DNA from: Citrus sinensis
Taxonomy: Eukaryota > Streptophyta > Magnoliopsida > Sapindales > Rutaceae
NCBI RefSeq assembly: GCF_022201045.2
Contig: NC_068561.1
Span: 18,354,501 to 18,418,500 of the forward strand
DNA length: 64,000 nucleotides
Reading direction: 5' to 3'
In this document: positions 26,351-42,300 of the stretch, piece after piece
Numbering within the stretch: position 1 is the first letter of the stretch
Layout: each line of letters begins with the position of its first letter
Program-made: the position numbers and the translations under genes
Notes under the pieces: generated by a model
Told to the model about the DNA's origin: nothing
Databases searched by the model: none
What the model saw: the letters and a program-made list of their open reading frames with translations, nothing else

Positions 26351-27142
26351 CAAGGATGGCAATAAGCATCGTCTGCAACGAGTTTACTGTTACCAAACCC
26401 ACACCCGCACCCGTTGTGGGTTTTAATTTTTTAGAAAAATCAACTTGCTACGGGTTTTGACAATTACCAAACCTGCAATGGTACCCAGCGGATTCTCACA
26501 TTTAAAATCACAAATGTACAATATGTAAATTTTATATTAATAACCTGAAATTCCACAATTCTAAATTTAATCAATGTAAATAGAAAATTAAAATTTCAAC
26601 ATCAATCCAACACAAATTCTCAAATTTAAGTATGCAATATATAAATCCATAAAAAAAAAACCTACAAATGCCATGAAAAATTCATGGGTTTGCGGCTGCA
26701 GCTCACTGGTGAAAGGGAAATGGGTGTGAGACTGTTGTTCACAGGTGAAAGGGAAACGGTTAGGAAGGTTAGGTTTTGCGGCTGCTGTTTATAGGTGAAA
26801 AGGAAATAGTTTGGGTTTCCTTTAGGTTAGGTTATGAGTTGTAACTTACACACACCACACATGACATGTTTACACTTTACATTTATTTAATTTATATATT
26901 TTTAGATTTAATTATTTTTTTAATTAAAATTACATTGAAAATATTTGGGAAAAAAATTGCAGGTTTGGCGGATATCCCTGCGGCTATCCATCGGATATTT
27001 AGCTAATACCAAACTCAGCCGCAACGTAATGTGGGGTTCAATTTCTAATACTAAACTCGCCCACAACCTATAAAATTACCCGCAACCGGTGGATTTTGAC
27101 AGGTGAATTTGGACAAATTTACGGGTGCCATTACCATCCCTA
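26351..27142. mobile_element. hAT-type MITE, unit 2 copy
   Basis: Same insertion as 15109-15808. The left end CAAGGATGGCAAT and right end ATTACCATCCCTA are the TIRs; the left flank CTGCTATA preserves the better half of the 8-bp target duplication. It is about 90 bp longer than the unit 1 copy, with the extra sequence around 26630-26740. Confidence 0.75.
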
Positions 27143-28778
27143 CTGTAGTATTAAAAAATGACCCCTTATATATAGAAATATATCCTAGTACGGGCTACAT
27201 ACAATGACCTAATTAGAGGAGTGCTTATATTTTAATTTCATGGAGAAAATGATACCACGTAGATTAACCAAATCAAATAAAATTCAACTCGGTGGTTAGA
27301 CGAGTTAGTGCTTTGATGACTCAAAATCGAGGAAACTAAGCCAAGTTGGACGATTAATTAACAATTAAATTAATATTTTAGAGGCACTAATACTCGTTTC
27401 CACATGGTTAATGTTGGAAAAAAAAGACCTTGGGTGTGATTGACCATCTGTCATTCAAACCCTTATCTCGCTTGTTTTCATTCATAAGATTTCACGTAGA
27501 GGAATCAAACATTACTACAACTGTTATCGCCTTCATGCTTATGGAGGGTATCATTGAATTCTTCGAGTAGCGACAAGCAGCTAAAAAACAACCAATTAAT
27601 AAGCTTTTACGCATTCAACTAAAAAGCCCACATGAAAATATTAGGCACAGAGTGGGTACTAGGTCTCCCGCCGCTAGCTTTGAATTAATTTCCCCTTTTG
27701 GGAGCAAGTTGAGAGCTAAATTTTCATCGTCGCGACAAATTATTGGTCACATGAATGCAAGGTCTAAGAAGCTTCTATTGACCATAAAAATATAAAAATC
27801 TTCTCACAATTTATTAACTAAGACAATAACTGCAGTAGTATATTGTTTGGTACAACATTTTTATTTTCTCTCTCCTATTTTTCTTGAAGAAATTAAAATT
27901 TTAAATTTTAAAAAGGATACTCAAACTTAAAATATATTACGTATATTATCAATGGGGTTTCAACAACGTGTATAAATTGGATTGTATAAAAAAAAATAGA
28001 GATTTTTATGCAGTATAGAATTTTAAAAATTAGATATAAGAATTTACTCCTAAAATAAATTTTTATGAGTAGAATTCACATAAGTAATTTGAGTTTAATA
28101 GATATAAAGACTGATTAAATCTCAACCATTCAATATTAGTATTAATAGCACTTAATCATGAGAAGATACTAATTCTTTGAATTAATCTATCTATTTATTA
28201 GAGGATTACACATTACTCGCAAGAGCACTAAGCAAGATTCGGTGGGTAAAGAAAAATAAAAACCATTGGGCAATTTGAAATATATATATTGCACATATAA
28301 GACATAAAGGTCCTGGCCTACTGCCCTATGCATGTAGGTCGTGATTCTTGTGACTTTTAGAAGTCTACTTATGATGTTTGGTAGTGGCTGCACACGGAGG
28401 GATAAACGAAAATGATGATTTTTCCTTTTCCTTAATTCCTAGACCGCCAACTTTTTTGTGTGCCCCCAACACAACTTATATAAACTAAAAGCAGGAGCAG
28501 CATAAAAACTAGATAACAACCCACTTCTTAAAAAGGAGGCGCGTCCCATTAATAATCAAATTAATTGTTCATCTCCCCACACCCCCCTAAAAGTATGGCC
28601 ATAATACATATATTACCATAATTATAACTCATTTATATCTGTATCTTAAATACCAATTCATGCCAGGTCACTGATAGCTGCATAAAGCTGGGGGCCTGCG
28701 GAATTAATTGTGTAAGCCACCAACGGAGACATAACATCCGAGACAAAGGAACTCTCTTTCCACGCACGTCTCTCTCTT

Positions 28779-28810
<32 letters not shown>

Positions 28811-28906
28811 AATAAGATTAAAGTGCTTGCTAAAGCTAGCTTAATTTGGGTTTCAAGTCATTATTGGAGATCAATATTCATTCAAGATTAACGGCACAAG
28901 GCAACC

Positions 28907-29695
28907 ATGTCCAAAATTTATCCCAGTGAGAACAAACGCAGTGGATTGAAACAGAAAGGAGATGATGATTACCGTTTACGTCCGAGCACGCTCACTGTGT
29001 GGAAGAGATCAAGCATGAGCTTCCAAGGCACTGATGGGTTCACAGTGTTTGATCAGCAAGGGAGATTAGTTTTCCGTGTTGAGAATTACTCGCGGAATCA
29101 TCCTTGTGTTGCTGCTTCCGGTCTAGTGCTCATGGACGGAGCTGGCAATGCTCTGCTTTCTTTAAAACCCCAGGTAAATATACGCGTCTCTATATATATA
29201 TATTGTGCAAAGGCTTTACAACACTGCACTTTATGAATCTCTGATGAAACTTTTGTGCATGGCTATGGACAGATACTGAGCATGCAATACCAGTGGAACG
29301 CGTACAGGGAAGAGGATGACTGTGGAAAGAGCAGTCCGGGGTGTAAAGTATTTTCGATGAGGAGCTCATCGATGGCGTTTTTCGGTGGCGGCAAGGATAA
29401 GGCGGAGGTGTTCATGGGGTCAGCATCAGGACGAGGTAGACAACAAAGGGGGACGACGCCGGATTTCAGGATTGAGGGTTCTTTCAGGAATCGAAACTGC
29501 AAGATAAGTAATGCGGAAGGACAAGTCGTGGCCAAGATTGCGAGGAAGAGAGTCATGAACTCTACCGTAATGCTAAGCGACGACGTTTTTAGCTTAGTTA
29601 TACAACCTGGTTATAGCAGTGAACTTATTATGGCTTTTGTAATTGTACTGGATCGCATCTCCACCAAGCCGTATACTCCTGCTTTGTGTTCTTGA
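28907..29695 (+). CDS. LURP-one-related protein (DUF567), LOR8-like, copy 2
   Basis: Two exons: 28907-29173 and 29273-29695 (690 nt, 229 aa). The structure equals copy 1, with the donor CCCAG/GTAAAT. By hand count there are 13 nucleotide differences from copy 1, seven of them silent; six residues change. The excess of silent change per site suggests both copies stay under some constraint. It ends about 1 kb before the PECT1 stop codon and converges with that gene. Its 5' CT/TATATA tract (about 28770-28806) is longer than in copy 1, so promoter spacing differs. Family remarks are as for copy 1: a tubby-like fold, defence-linked in LURP1, biochemistry unknown. From memory an Arabidopsis LOR gene (At2g38640) lies in the same cluster as GAUT7, FolD and PECT1, which supports orthology. 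Confidence 0.92.
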
Positions 29696-30676
29696 TGACT
29701 TTGTACTTTTTTTTTTCTTTTTGTGTACACAAAAAGGCCACGTAAATAATTCATACAAGTTTTGCATTTTGCTTCCTTGGCCGTGGCCAATGGGAAAGAA
29801 GAGATAGCTGGACAGGAGTCATCAAAAGATTTTGTTCACAAGCATGCACTATTGCGCTTGAATTGATGATGCGATTGTTCATCTTGTAAAATAAATAAAT
29901 AATGATATATTTAAATTCGGTCAGTAGTCCGGAATCAAGGGAAGAAATCATCTGAATTAAACAATGACAGATTTTCCGTTATTATTTTAATTTTTGCATT
30001 GCAATAATTTTCCTAATTTCCAAGCTAATTAAGGGAGTCAATTCGATTGGCTGAATTTAGGTGGACTTGACAAAAGATATCTACGCTTTAATAATGTGGT
30101 CTAGGAACTAATATTTCTTTGGCGGCTGGTTAGAAGATGAAGTGTTAAGACAGCCATATACAAGTCTATCGTACAGTCAATGTCCTTCGTCACATAGGAT
30201 GAACACTAGGTCGGCGAATCAGATGGAAAAGCCCATGTTTTTTTTTTCAGATAATTCCTTTATCTGAATCCTAAACAAAAGTGCCCTTCTCAATCTCAGC
30301 TGAAGAGGAAATGAGATCAAATTACCAGATAAATGCTAAATCTGTCGCGTTGAAAACAGTATGTGCCATTACATGAATGCTTGCCAACAAGCATATAACC
30401 GGCTTAACTCAACTCTATCCTAAACTTTTAATTATCACCTTGGAACAAAATTCCAAGAATCCGGCTCTACAAAATACAAGTACAGAATTGCATTGTAAGA
30501 CTAACTCAGCAATTGTATGATCTTGAGACTGTTCGTTGTACAAACGCCAACCCTATTCAGTTATCCATATTGCCAATACAACAAAAATCCGTTCTACTTG
30601 CAAGTGATAACTACAGAAAGAATGAGAATGCATCCAATGGCTGGCCACGTATGTGCACCATATGATATATCATCAG
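29696..30676. other. Convergent spacer between LOR copy 2 and PECT1
   Basis: Holds the 3' UTRs of both convergent genes. The stretch 30067-30676 has no counterpart in unit 1, where the copia element sits. No ORF of note. Confidence 0.5.
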
Positions 30677-34809
<4,133 letters not shown>

Positions 34810-35312
34810 TTTTTTTCCTTTATGAAATCCAACTGCAAAATATCAATCACTTCTATTCCATTCCAATTCCCATTCCGTGGTTTCTTTTGCTTTCCACTAA
34901 TATCGGATGCCCTTCTTTTGTCTTCCCCCTTTTATTTCTCTCTTTTTCCCTTTTTGGATTCCGATGCCTGACTATTCTAGGGTTTTCATCAAGCACGATT
35001 TACATGCACCCGCTCCCATAATTGAATTTTAACCGTCTGCTCTTTTACTAAAGTGCCCTGTGCTTTTGCTTTATTCTTTTCTTATTTACTGCTTTTAAAT
35101 ATCTTTGAAAAAATGTTATTGATAATTTCATTTGTTAAAGAAGTAAGGCCACCACAGAGAAAAAAGAATTTACAGCATGGGTGTGTTTGGGATCTTCATT
35201 TAGACACTAATTTAAGGTTGCGTTTGTGGGTTTTATTTATTTATTTAAATTTAAATATTTAGCTAAAGTGAGAATGCAAATATCTAAAGAAAATTATATC
35301 GTAAGAAAAATC
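34810..35312. other. PECT1 upstream region
   Basis: Pyrimidine-rich on the plus strand near 34840-34960. This is the expected promoter and 5' UTR side of PECT1. No gene seen. Confidence 0.45.
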
Positions 35313-36180
35313 ATGGCATCAATATCGTGATAAATATAAATATTATAAATTACATATAATATTAATAAATATAATACAAAATCAATAAATTCATATAAGA
35401 TTATTAATTATTTAAAAAATTAACATTATTTCTATAGAATTTAGTGAAAATATTTTATTCATTTACAAAAAAATTACTCATTAATTAAATCGATTTAACC
35501 ATTAATTTTATATTTATTCTAGGATATATGTATGCTTTTTTCCTCATTTTCTATAATAATATCTATTTATTGCATAAGTTAATTAAGTACAATTATTTAT
35601 TTTGATATGGATCAAGCAAAAACAAAATTAAAAAAATAATATTCTCATATTACTAAACACATATTTAACATATTAATAAAATTAGATTTAATTTTGAGTT
35701 TTATGTATTCTTTATGTAGTTTCAAACTTTTTACCTATATTTATGACCATTTAGGGTACGTTTGGGATTGAGATTGGACAGGTTAACCAGCACTAAAGTG
35801 TGTTGTAAATTGAAAGCTATGTTTATATGATTTTTCACTTGTATAATAAAAAATATATTGTATCTTTAATAATTTTATCAAAATTATTATTTAAAATTTA
35901 TATTTACTATATATTACTAATTTTTATTTTATAGTTACAATTTTTTTCTACAACAATTATAACTTACAGCACCTCAATCCCAAATGCACCATTGCACCCT
36001 TAGTGTTATTATTGAGAAAGTGTAGAAAGATGTAGAATTACCTTATTTTTACAATTATGAAAAATATTAAAATAATATTTTTTTTAAATTTAATTTTAAG
36101 AATAAATTTTATCCTTCATAAAATATTAAATGTATTGCATAAATGCAAAACTAACATTATTCAATTCAAACTTAATTGAA
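35313..36180 (+). repeat. Dispersed repeat copy A, interrupted by a MITE
   Basis: The flanks 35313-35753 and 36003-36180 match 54952-55625 in the same orientation. Shared strings include AAATATTATAAATTACATAT at the left and AACTAACATTATTCAATT at the right. AT-rich, no coding capacity. The class is unknown. Confidence 0.8.
35754..35999 (-). mobile_element. PIF/Harbinger-type MITE, 246 bp, TTA target duplication
   Basis: The left end GGGTACGTTTGGGATTGAG and right end CTCAATCCCAAATGCACC are inverted repeats; a 9-base duplication lies at the right tip. TTA flanks at 35751-35753 and 36000-36002. It is the same family as 10387-10657 in opposite orientation. The paralogous repeat at 54952-55625 lacks it and reads CCATTTAGGG at 55453-55460, so this is a verified insertion. 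Confidence 0.88.
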
Positions 36181-37600
36181 AAAAAAAAGAAAAAAAAAGC
36201 CATAGCTGACAACTGCAATCTCCTTCTCTTGTGGAGTCCAGAACCTGTACATATGATAGAAGAGCTGTAAGTTTCAATGTTCATGCTGTCCTAGATTATT
36301 CTACTTAAAAATTAAAAAAAGCAGCAAGTCACCATTTCATAAACTCCATTCCCTTGCTGCAACTTCCTGGAAGGGCTCTCTTGTGTCAGCTTTCCACAAC
36401 TTGTCATCTTCACTTTCTATCTGAACAAAACAAAACAAAACAAACAAAATATACTTATAAGGAGAAACTTGTTATATCAACTTTAGAAGCAGCTGAAAGA
36501 TTCTTCTTAACTCAATTCTATGGCGTGGTGGCTGTTGGCTGGGAGTGTTGGAGAGTGGCAGCGGCAGCCGCCGCGTAGGTGTGGCGTGCTTGCTTCACTG
36601 TGTATTAGAGATTTAGGATTTATTTTGGTTTTTCGGTTTATAATTGTGTATTTATTTTTTTCACTTACTAAAAAATCGGACATGGTCCTGAACCCGTGCC
36701 CGGACCTATTCGGGTATTCGTTTTCAAAAATCAAGACCGATTTATTCGTGTATACAGTTTGGATTTTACCCGGACCGCATAAGCTGGGTCCGAACTGGTC
36801 CCCCCCACTTTTCATCCAAATTTTTTAAACATATTATATAGCTCGTTTTTAAATTTTAAATCACAATAATGTGTCGCACAAAATGCACCGAAAGTAGCAC
36901 TGTATTTGTTAAAATTTAAAATTTGGCTTGTTTGTTAATTAATTTGTGATCCACACAATCACTCACACTAGTTAGAGAGACTTGGGTTAATTTTTTTTTT
37001 ATTTTTTAATTATTTGAATTATTTAAATAAAATTTTTAATAATTTATTTATTTTATTAATAAAATAGTAATGTTAACCGACAATTGCTACCAATAGACTC
37101 CTGTTGTCATCAACACAATTGATCGTTGGAATTGGCATCATCAACTATCTAATACTAATGACTTTCTTGTCATTGATTGTTAAATCTGTTAATGTCAAAT
37201 TTGGTGCTGGTGGAATTCTTATCGTTGGATGCAATTACATAAATATCACTTCAATTAGTTACGAACCACCACCATCACCACCCTAGGGTAGATTGATAAA
37301 TAAGAAATAGGTGGTGGGAGGGGTGATGACTTTTGTAACTCATTGTTGATTAATTTGTAGAGACGGAAACTTCAACTATAAATTTACAAGAAACAAAAAC
37401 GTAATCTTTGGCAACACCAATAAAGCTGCGTAGATCTGACAATAAGAATTCCAACGATGTTAAATTTGATTTCAATAGATATAATGATGGATGGTGGCAT
37501 AAGAATTCATTTATAAATAAATAATCATAACATAAATGGTTGGATTAATTTACCTTAAAATTTTAATTTATAATTTTGAATCATGAAATTTAATTGCAGA
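36181..37600. other. AT-rich spacer, no gene
   Basis: It contains a GC-richer patch at about 36520-36800, with overlapping ORFs on both strands that show no family signature, and an AT-rich stretch to 37070. I see no supported gene. Confidence 0.4.
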
Positions 37601-37604
37601 TATT

Positions 37605-38290
37605 TAAAATAAAATAACATTTGATGATGTAAGTTAAAATTAAATAACATTCAATGATGTAAGGGTGCGTTTGGTGTGCCGCACTGTACTGGATTGTAAT
37701 AAAATATATTGTATTGGAATGTATTAAATAATACAGTACCATGTTTGGTAGAGTATGAAATGTATTATATATTTTTATTATTAAATAATAATAAATAGCT
37801 ATTATTTATTTATTTTTTAAATAAATATTATATGAATTTAATAAATAATTTAATATTAAGTTAATTTATTATTTAGATTTATTAATAAAAATATAATTAT
37901 CTGCAGTAGATTTCAGCATCTTTTCTTTTTTATCAATTAAACATAAATTAATATGTTAAAGAAATATTATATTTGATTTGTATTGAACTCAATAACTAAT
38001 ATAAATAATAGTTAAAATAGAAAAAGAGATGTGCAATTTAGACACGCAGGGGGGAGGCGGGTCTTATTTGCACCTCAATTGCCGCACAATCTTTTCAAAC
38101 CAGGTATTTATTTTTTACAGCCAAACGCGGGTCTGAATTTATATTACAAGATAGACTCTTGTATACTCGCCCGCCAAACATACCCTAAGTTCACTAAATA
38201 TTGAATAAAATAACATTTAATGATGCAAGTTCACTCAATATTGGGTAAAATAACATTTGATGATGCAAATTCACTCAATATTAGATGGCA
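37605..38290 (+). repeat. Short tandem repeats (~43 bp) split by a MITE
   Basis: Units of the form AATAACATTTGATGATGYAA, then TTCACTCAATATT, occur at about 37610, 37641, 38208 and 38251. The 37663-38185 element splits the array. Confidence 0.75.
37663..38185. mobile_element. PIF/Harbinger-type element, 523 bp, TAA target duplication
   Basis: The left end GGGTGCGTTTGGTGTGCC matches the reverse complement of the right end, GGGTATGTTTGGCGGGCG. TAA flanks at 37660-37662 and 38186-38188. Removing the element and one TAA restores the GATGTAAGTTCACT junction seen in neighbouring tandem units. No transposase. Confidence 0.85.
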
Positions 38291-39376
38291 TTACATTAAC
38301 TATAAAATTTCTGTAAAAAAATTTCAATAAAAAATTAAAGTAAAATATCTCATTCTAACCTAAACTATACAATGTAATTTCTACCGCAACAAATATAACG
38401 TCAGTTTATTATTTTATAATTGACTCAAATTAAATAGATTAACAATGAAAACTGCAATAAATTTGTACGTCTATAATATGGCGCACAATCAATAACCTTT
38501 TTCTTTACTAATTTGATTAATATATATAATTATTCTGAATGATCATTGTACATAGAATGGCCCAATCGTGGTGCTGAAGCCATCTTCAACCACCGAGTAT
38601 TATAACATAAAAGCGTACGCTAGTGGGTAAGATCATGCCAATCACTAATTATGAGATCATGTGAAACTAACGGTCGATCCAACTGAGCACGTGATGGAGA
38701 ACAAACAATTAAAATACATTAATATTTGGCAAAAGAATATTTAATACAAACATGTTATCTAAAGTTCAAAGAAATTTAAAGAAAAAAATACAAGAAGGCA
38801 ATTGCCCGTGAGAACGAAACAAATAAGGCAATTGTGCAAAATATGGAAAAAGCGCAAAGATGTTAGGAGATGGGACCCACCCGGATCACAGGAATATGGT
38901 GGGATGTAGAGTTCAATTTCATATAATTTTATTTATAATAAATTTTAATATGTCAGAATCTTTTTTTTTTTTTTTTGTACAACTGCTATATTACGTCATA
39001 AATATTTTGTCGGGGGCTGAGAGGGGAGAGGAGGAATTTATGAACCATTTCACGAAAGGAAAATACGAAAATTAAAAATAAAAGCAGCGTGCCTCAGGCC
39101 GTAGGCGTGGACAGTGGACTGGCTTTGCTAATTTCCTAACTTGCCTTCAAATTGAAACAATCTTCAATCGCACTCTCTTGTCTCTTTCTCTGTAGCGGTC
39201 TCCCGGCTTCAAGCGTTTGAAAATTTTACGTGAGAAATCAGGGGTTGATTAGAGGCACGACGAGAACTGATTGGTCAACGATACCATCAATTGAATTGAA
39301 ATCGCCGGTAACTAACTCTCCACTGCACACACGGAAAGAAGTTTAAAAAAAAATAAAAGGGAAAAAGAAACAGAAA
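38291..39376. other. Upstream region of the GOLD-domain gene
   Basis: AT-rich to about 39080, then a mixed region with a CT-rich patch (about 39170-39200) that probably holds the promoter and 5' UTR of the gene at 39377. No other gene seen. Confidence 0.45.
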
Positions 39377-42300
39377 ATGGCATCAACTGAGGGTCTGGTG
39401 CCGATTACCAGGAACTTTTTGGCATCTTATTACGACAAGTACCCCGCTCCTCCTCTCTCCGATGACGTGTCTCGCCTTTCCTCTCAGATTCGTTCTCTCG
39501 CCAATGATCTTCTCCTGGATTCTCCTCCCTCTCAAGGTTTTCTCTCAGTTTTTCATTTCATATCTGCTGAGTGTCGCTGTATTTCTCACTTTGATCTGCG
39601 ATGATTTTGATATTTGCTCAGATTTCCCCCTTTTATCAATCTCTCTTACTCTATTTAAAGTGACGCATTAGCTTTCGTACAAACATTTTTGAAGAAAAGT
39701 TGCCTTTGTGTATTATAGAGGAGAGCTTATTGATAGAGGAAGCTGATCGCCAACCTCCCCATAAAATTGATGAGAACATGTGGAAGAATCGGGAGCATAT
39801 GGAAGAGATTATTTTTTTACTCAAAAGATCACATTGGCCAGCTACGGTAAGATATGTTACGTGTTTACACACTCACACTGCTATTTTGTTGCATTGTGGA
39901 GCTTTTGCTAATGTAAAAATTAGCTGTTTGTTCTGCTCTGCAGCTACAACAGTCGTCCGCTCCTGAGGATGTTGAATTAGCCAATGTCTTAGGGAAGCTA
40001 AGTGAGAAATTTGAAAAGACTTTAAACACATTGAAGTCTTTCCAAGCTGTAAATTCTGACCGCATATTTAACACAGGTTAGCTCTATGCAGTATCTAGTC
40101 CTGTTATTAATCAAAACTTAACAAAAGCTAACAAAAACTATTAAAATTTGAGGCACTTATGAATTAATCTCAAGTATGAAACCAGTTATTTATTGAAATC
40201 ACTAAAACTTTCGAATAGAGTAAGCCGAGTTTTAGAGGTTAAAGGTTGACAAATTTTATTTGTCAGTTATGTAAAATTGATTCGGGCTATATGACTATAT
40301 TTGCAGTTATGACCTACATGCCTCAAGATTTTCGAGGAGCACTGATCAGGCAACAAAGAGAGCGATCGGAGAGGAATAAGCAAGCTGAGGTTGATGCTTT
40401 GGTCAATTCTGGTGCAAGTATACGTGATCGATATTCTCTAATGTGGAAACAACAAATGGATAGGTTAGTTTCCTTGGTTTTCTTTGTCCCTGTTGTGGCG
40501 TGGACTGTCATCTGACAGCGTTGTGATGGGTGACTGCCTTTTCAGGAGGAGGCAGTTAGCTCAACTTGGATCGGCTACAGGTGTCTACAAAACACTTGTA
40601 AAGTACTTGGTAGGAGTTCCGCAGGTAGATATTTTAGATCTTTTTTTTTTTTGGGGTTTGATCTGTTTTTTGGCTTCATTAGACCTATTTGTTCATCTTT
40701 CCAATCCTCGGAAAGTGGTTGCCCTCAGTAAGGTTAGGATGCTTGGATTATTTACTCGAAGTTAGAATTGTAGTTTTATTAGGGGCTGGAATGTAGGTTG
40801 GAGGCAAAAACATAGCTGGTAGAAAGTAAGGTATCGGAAAAAGAGGAGTTCGAAGGAGCTTAGAGCTTCTCGAGGGTATATAATACAGTATCTATGGTTC
40901 TTAGATATCACAAATAAAAGAAGTTACATTTTTTAGTAGCATGTCATAGCAATGCATCTGTGCCGCTAGGAGCTAAACATTGGTTGAAAAGATGCTAGTA
41001 CGTCATACGTACAGACCACTACCTAACTTAGCTTCAAAACTAACGCGGGACCTAGTGAACATGCTGGATGAGCTAAGTTGAGAATTGGATCAGTTGAGAT
41101 TCATTAAAATTGAACTATAAGACTATGTCGTTTGAGTGAAATCTTAATTATTTAAAGTTTGCTTTGTCTGATTTATTAGATTTTATGCCTTCTTAGAGTG
41201 GAGGTCACCAAAAATTTAATTGTGCATGGTTTTGCAAGCTCAAGCATAGAGAAACATGTATAAATGATTTGTTGTTTTTTCTTTTCCTCCTTGGTGTAGG
41301 TCACCAAAAATTTAATTGTGCATGGTTTTGCAAGCTCAAGCATGGAGAAACATGTATAAATGATTTATTGTTTTTTCTTTTCCTCCTTGGTGTAGGTCTT
41401 ACTGGATTTTGTTCGTCAAATAAATGATGATGATGGGTATGTCTTTTCTGGTTTGGGAAGCACTGTCTTGTCAATCAGTTTTTTAAAACGGTTATGCTTA
41501 CTAGACTCCTAGATAGTAAGTTGGAAGCATTATATTAGAACCTCCAGTCTATTATGTTGAATGACAAGAAATTATATCTTCTTCTTCAAGGCCCATGGAA
41601 GAGCAACGACATCGTTATGGACCCCCTTTATATAGCTTAACGGCAATGGTGATCTTTATCAGACTCTTTCTTTTTTTATCTTGGGGGAGGTTTGATGCTA
41701 ACAAATTGTGAGATATCTTACATCCTTTGCTTGTCAATTTGTTAAATTTAGAAGTTGTAAGTTTGTGTAACAATTTTCACCCGCTTCTTGTACTGACACT
41801 CTCTTTTGTTTGCTTTGTTGCCTCTAATGCTTTCTTGATAATGCTTAAATTGAGAAGAAAGAGGCATCAGGTTGCTATCTTGGAACAAGCAGTTGATGTC
41901 TACACCTCTGAATTTGAAAGTTTCATCAAATTTATTAGGTATTAGAATATTTCCTGTATTTATAGCGGTAATGAACATCAACGCAATTGTTTTGGCTGGA
42001 ATAGTTGTTACCAAATTAGCCAAATTTACTGTCATGAACTTGTAATGGTCACGTGGAGTTAATTTTTTGTTATAATTATTGAGCTACTAAATCAATCACT
42101 GAATCGATGCTTGTCATTTCATTTTTTTTTTTTTTTTGTGGGGTGAAGAAAAAGAAAAAGGGAGACAGAAGCATTAGCTCACTTAATTTATTTAGTACAT
42201 GAACTTAACTATATGTAATATGGCGAAAAGGTCTTTGTGCTGCTGTTGCATGATGATTAGCTTTGATGTGCTAATTGGCGTGTTTGTTTGTACCAGTGGG

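Noticed and set aside
36507-36828. Overlapping ORFs on both strands in a GC-richer patch
   Set aside because: No conserved motif, no splice context, and mirrored ORFs are typical of chance.
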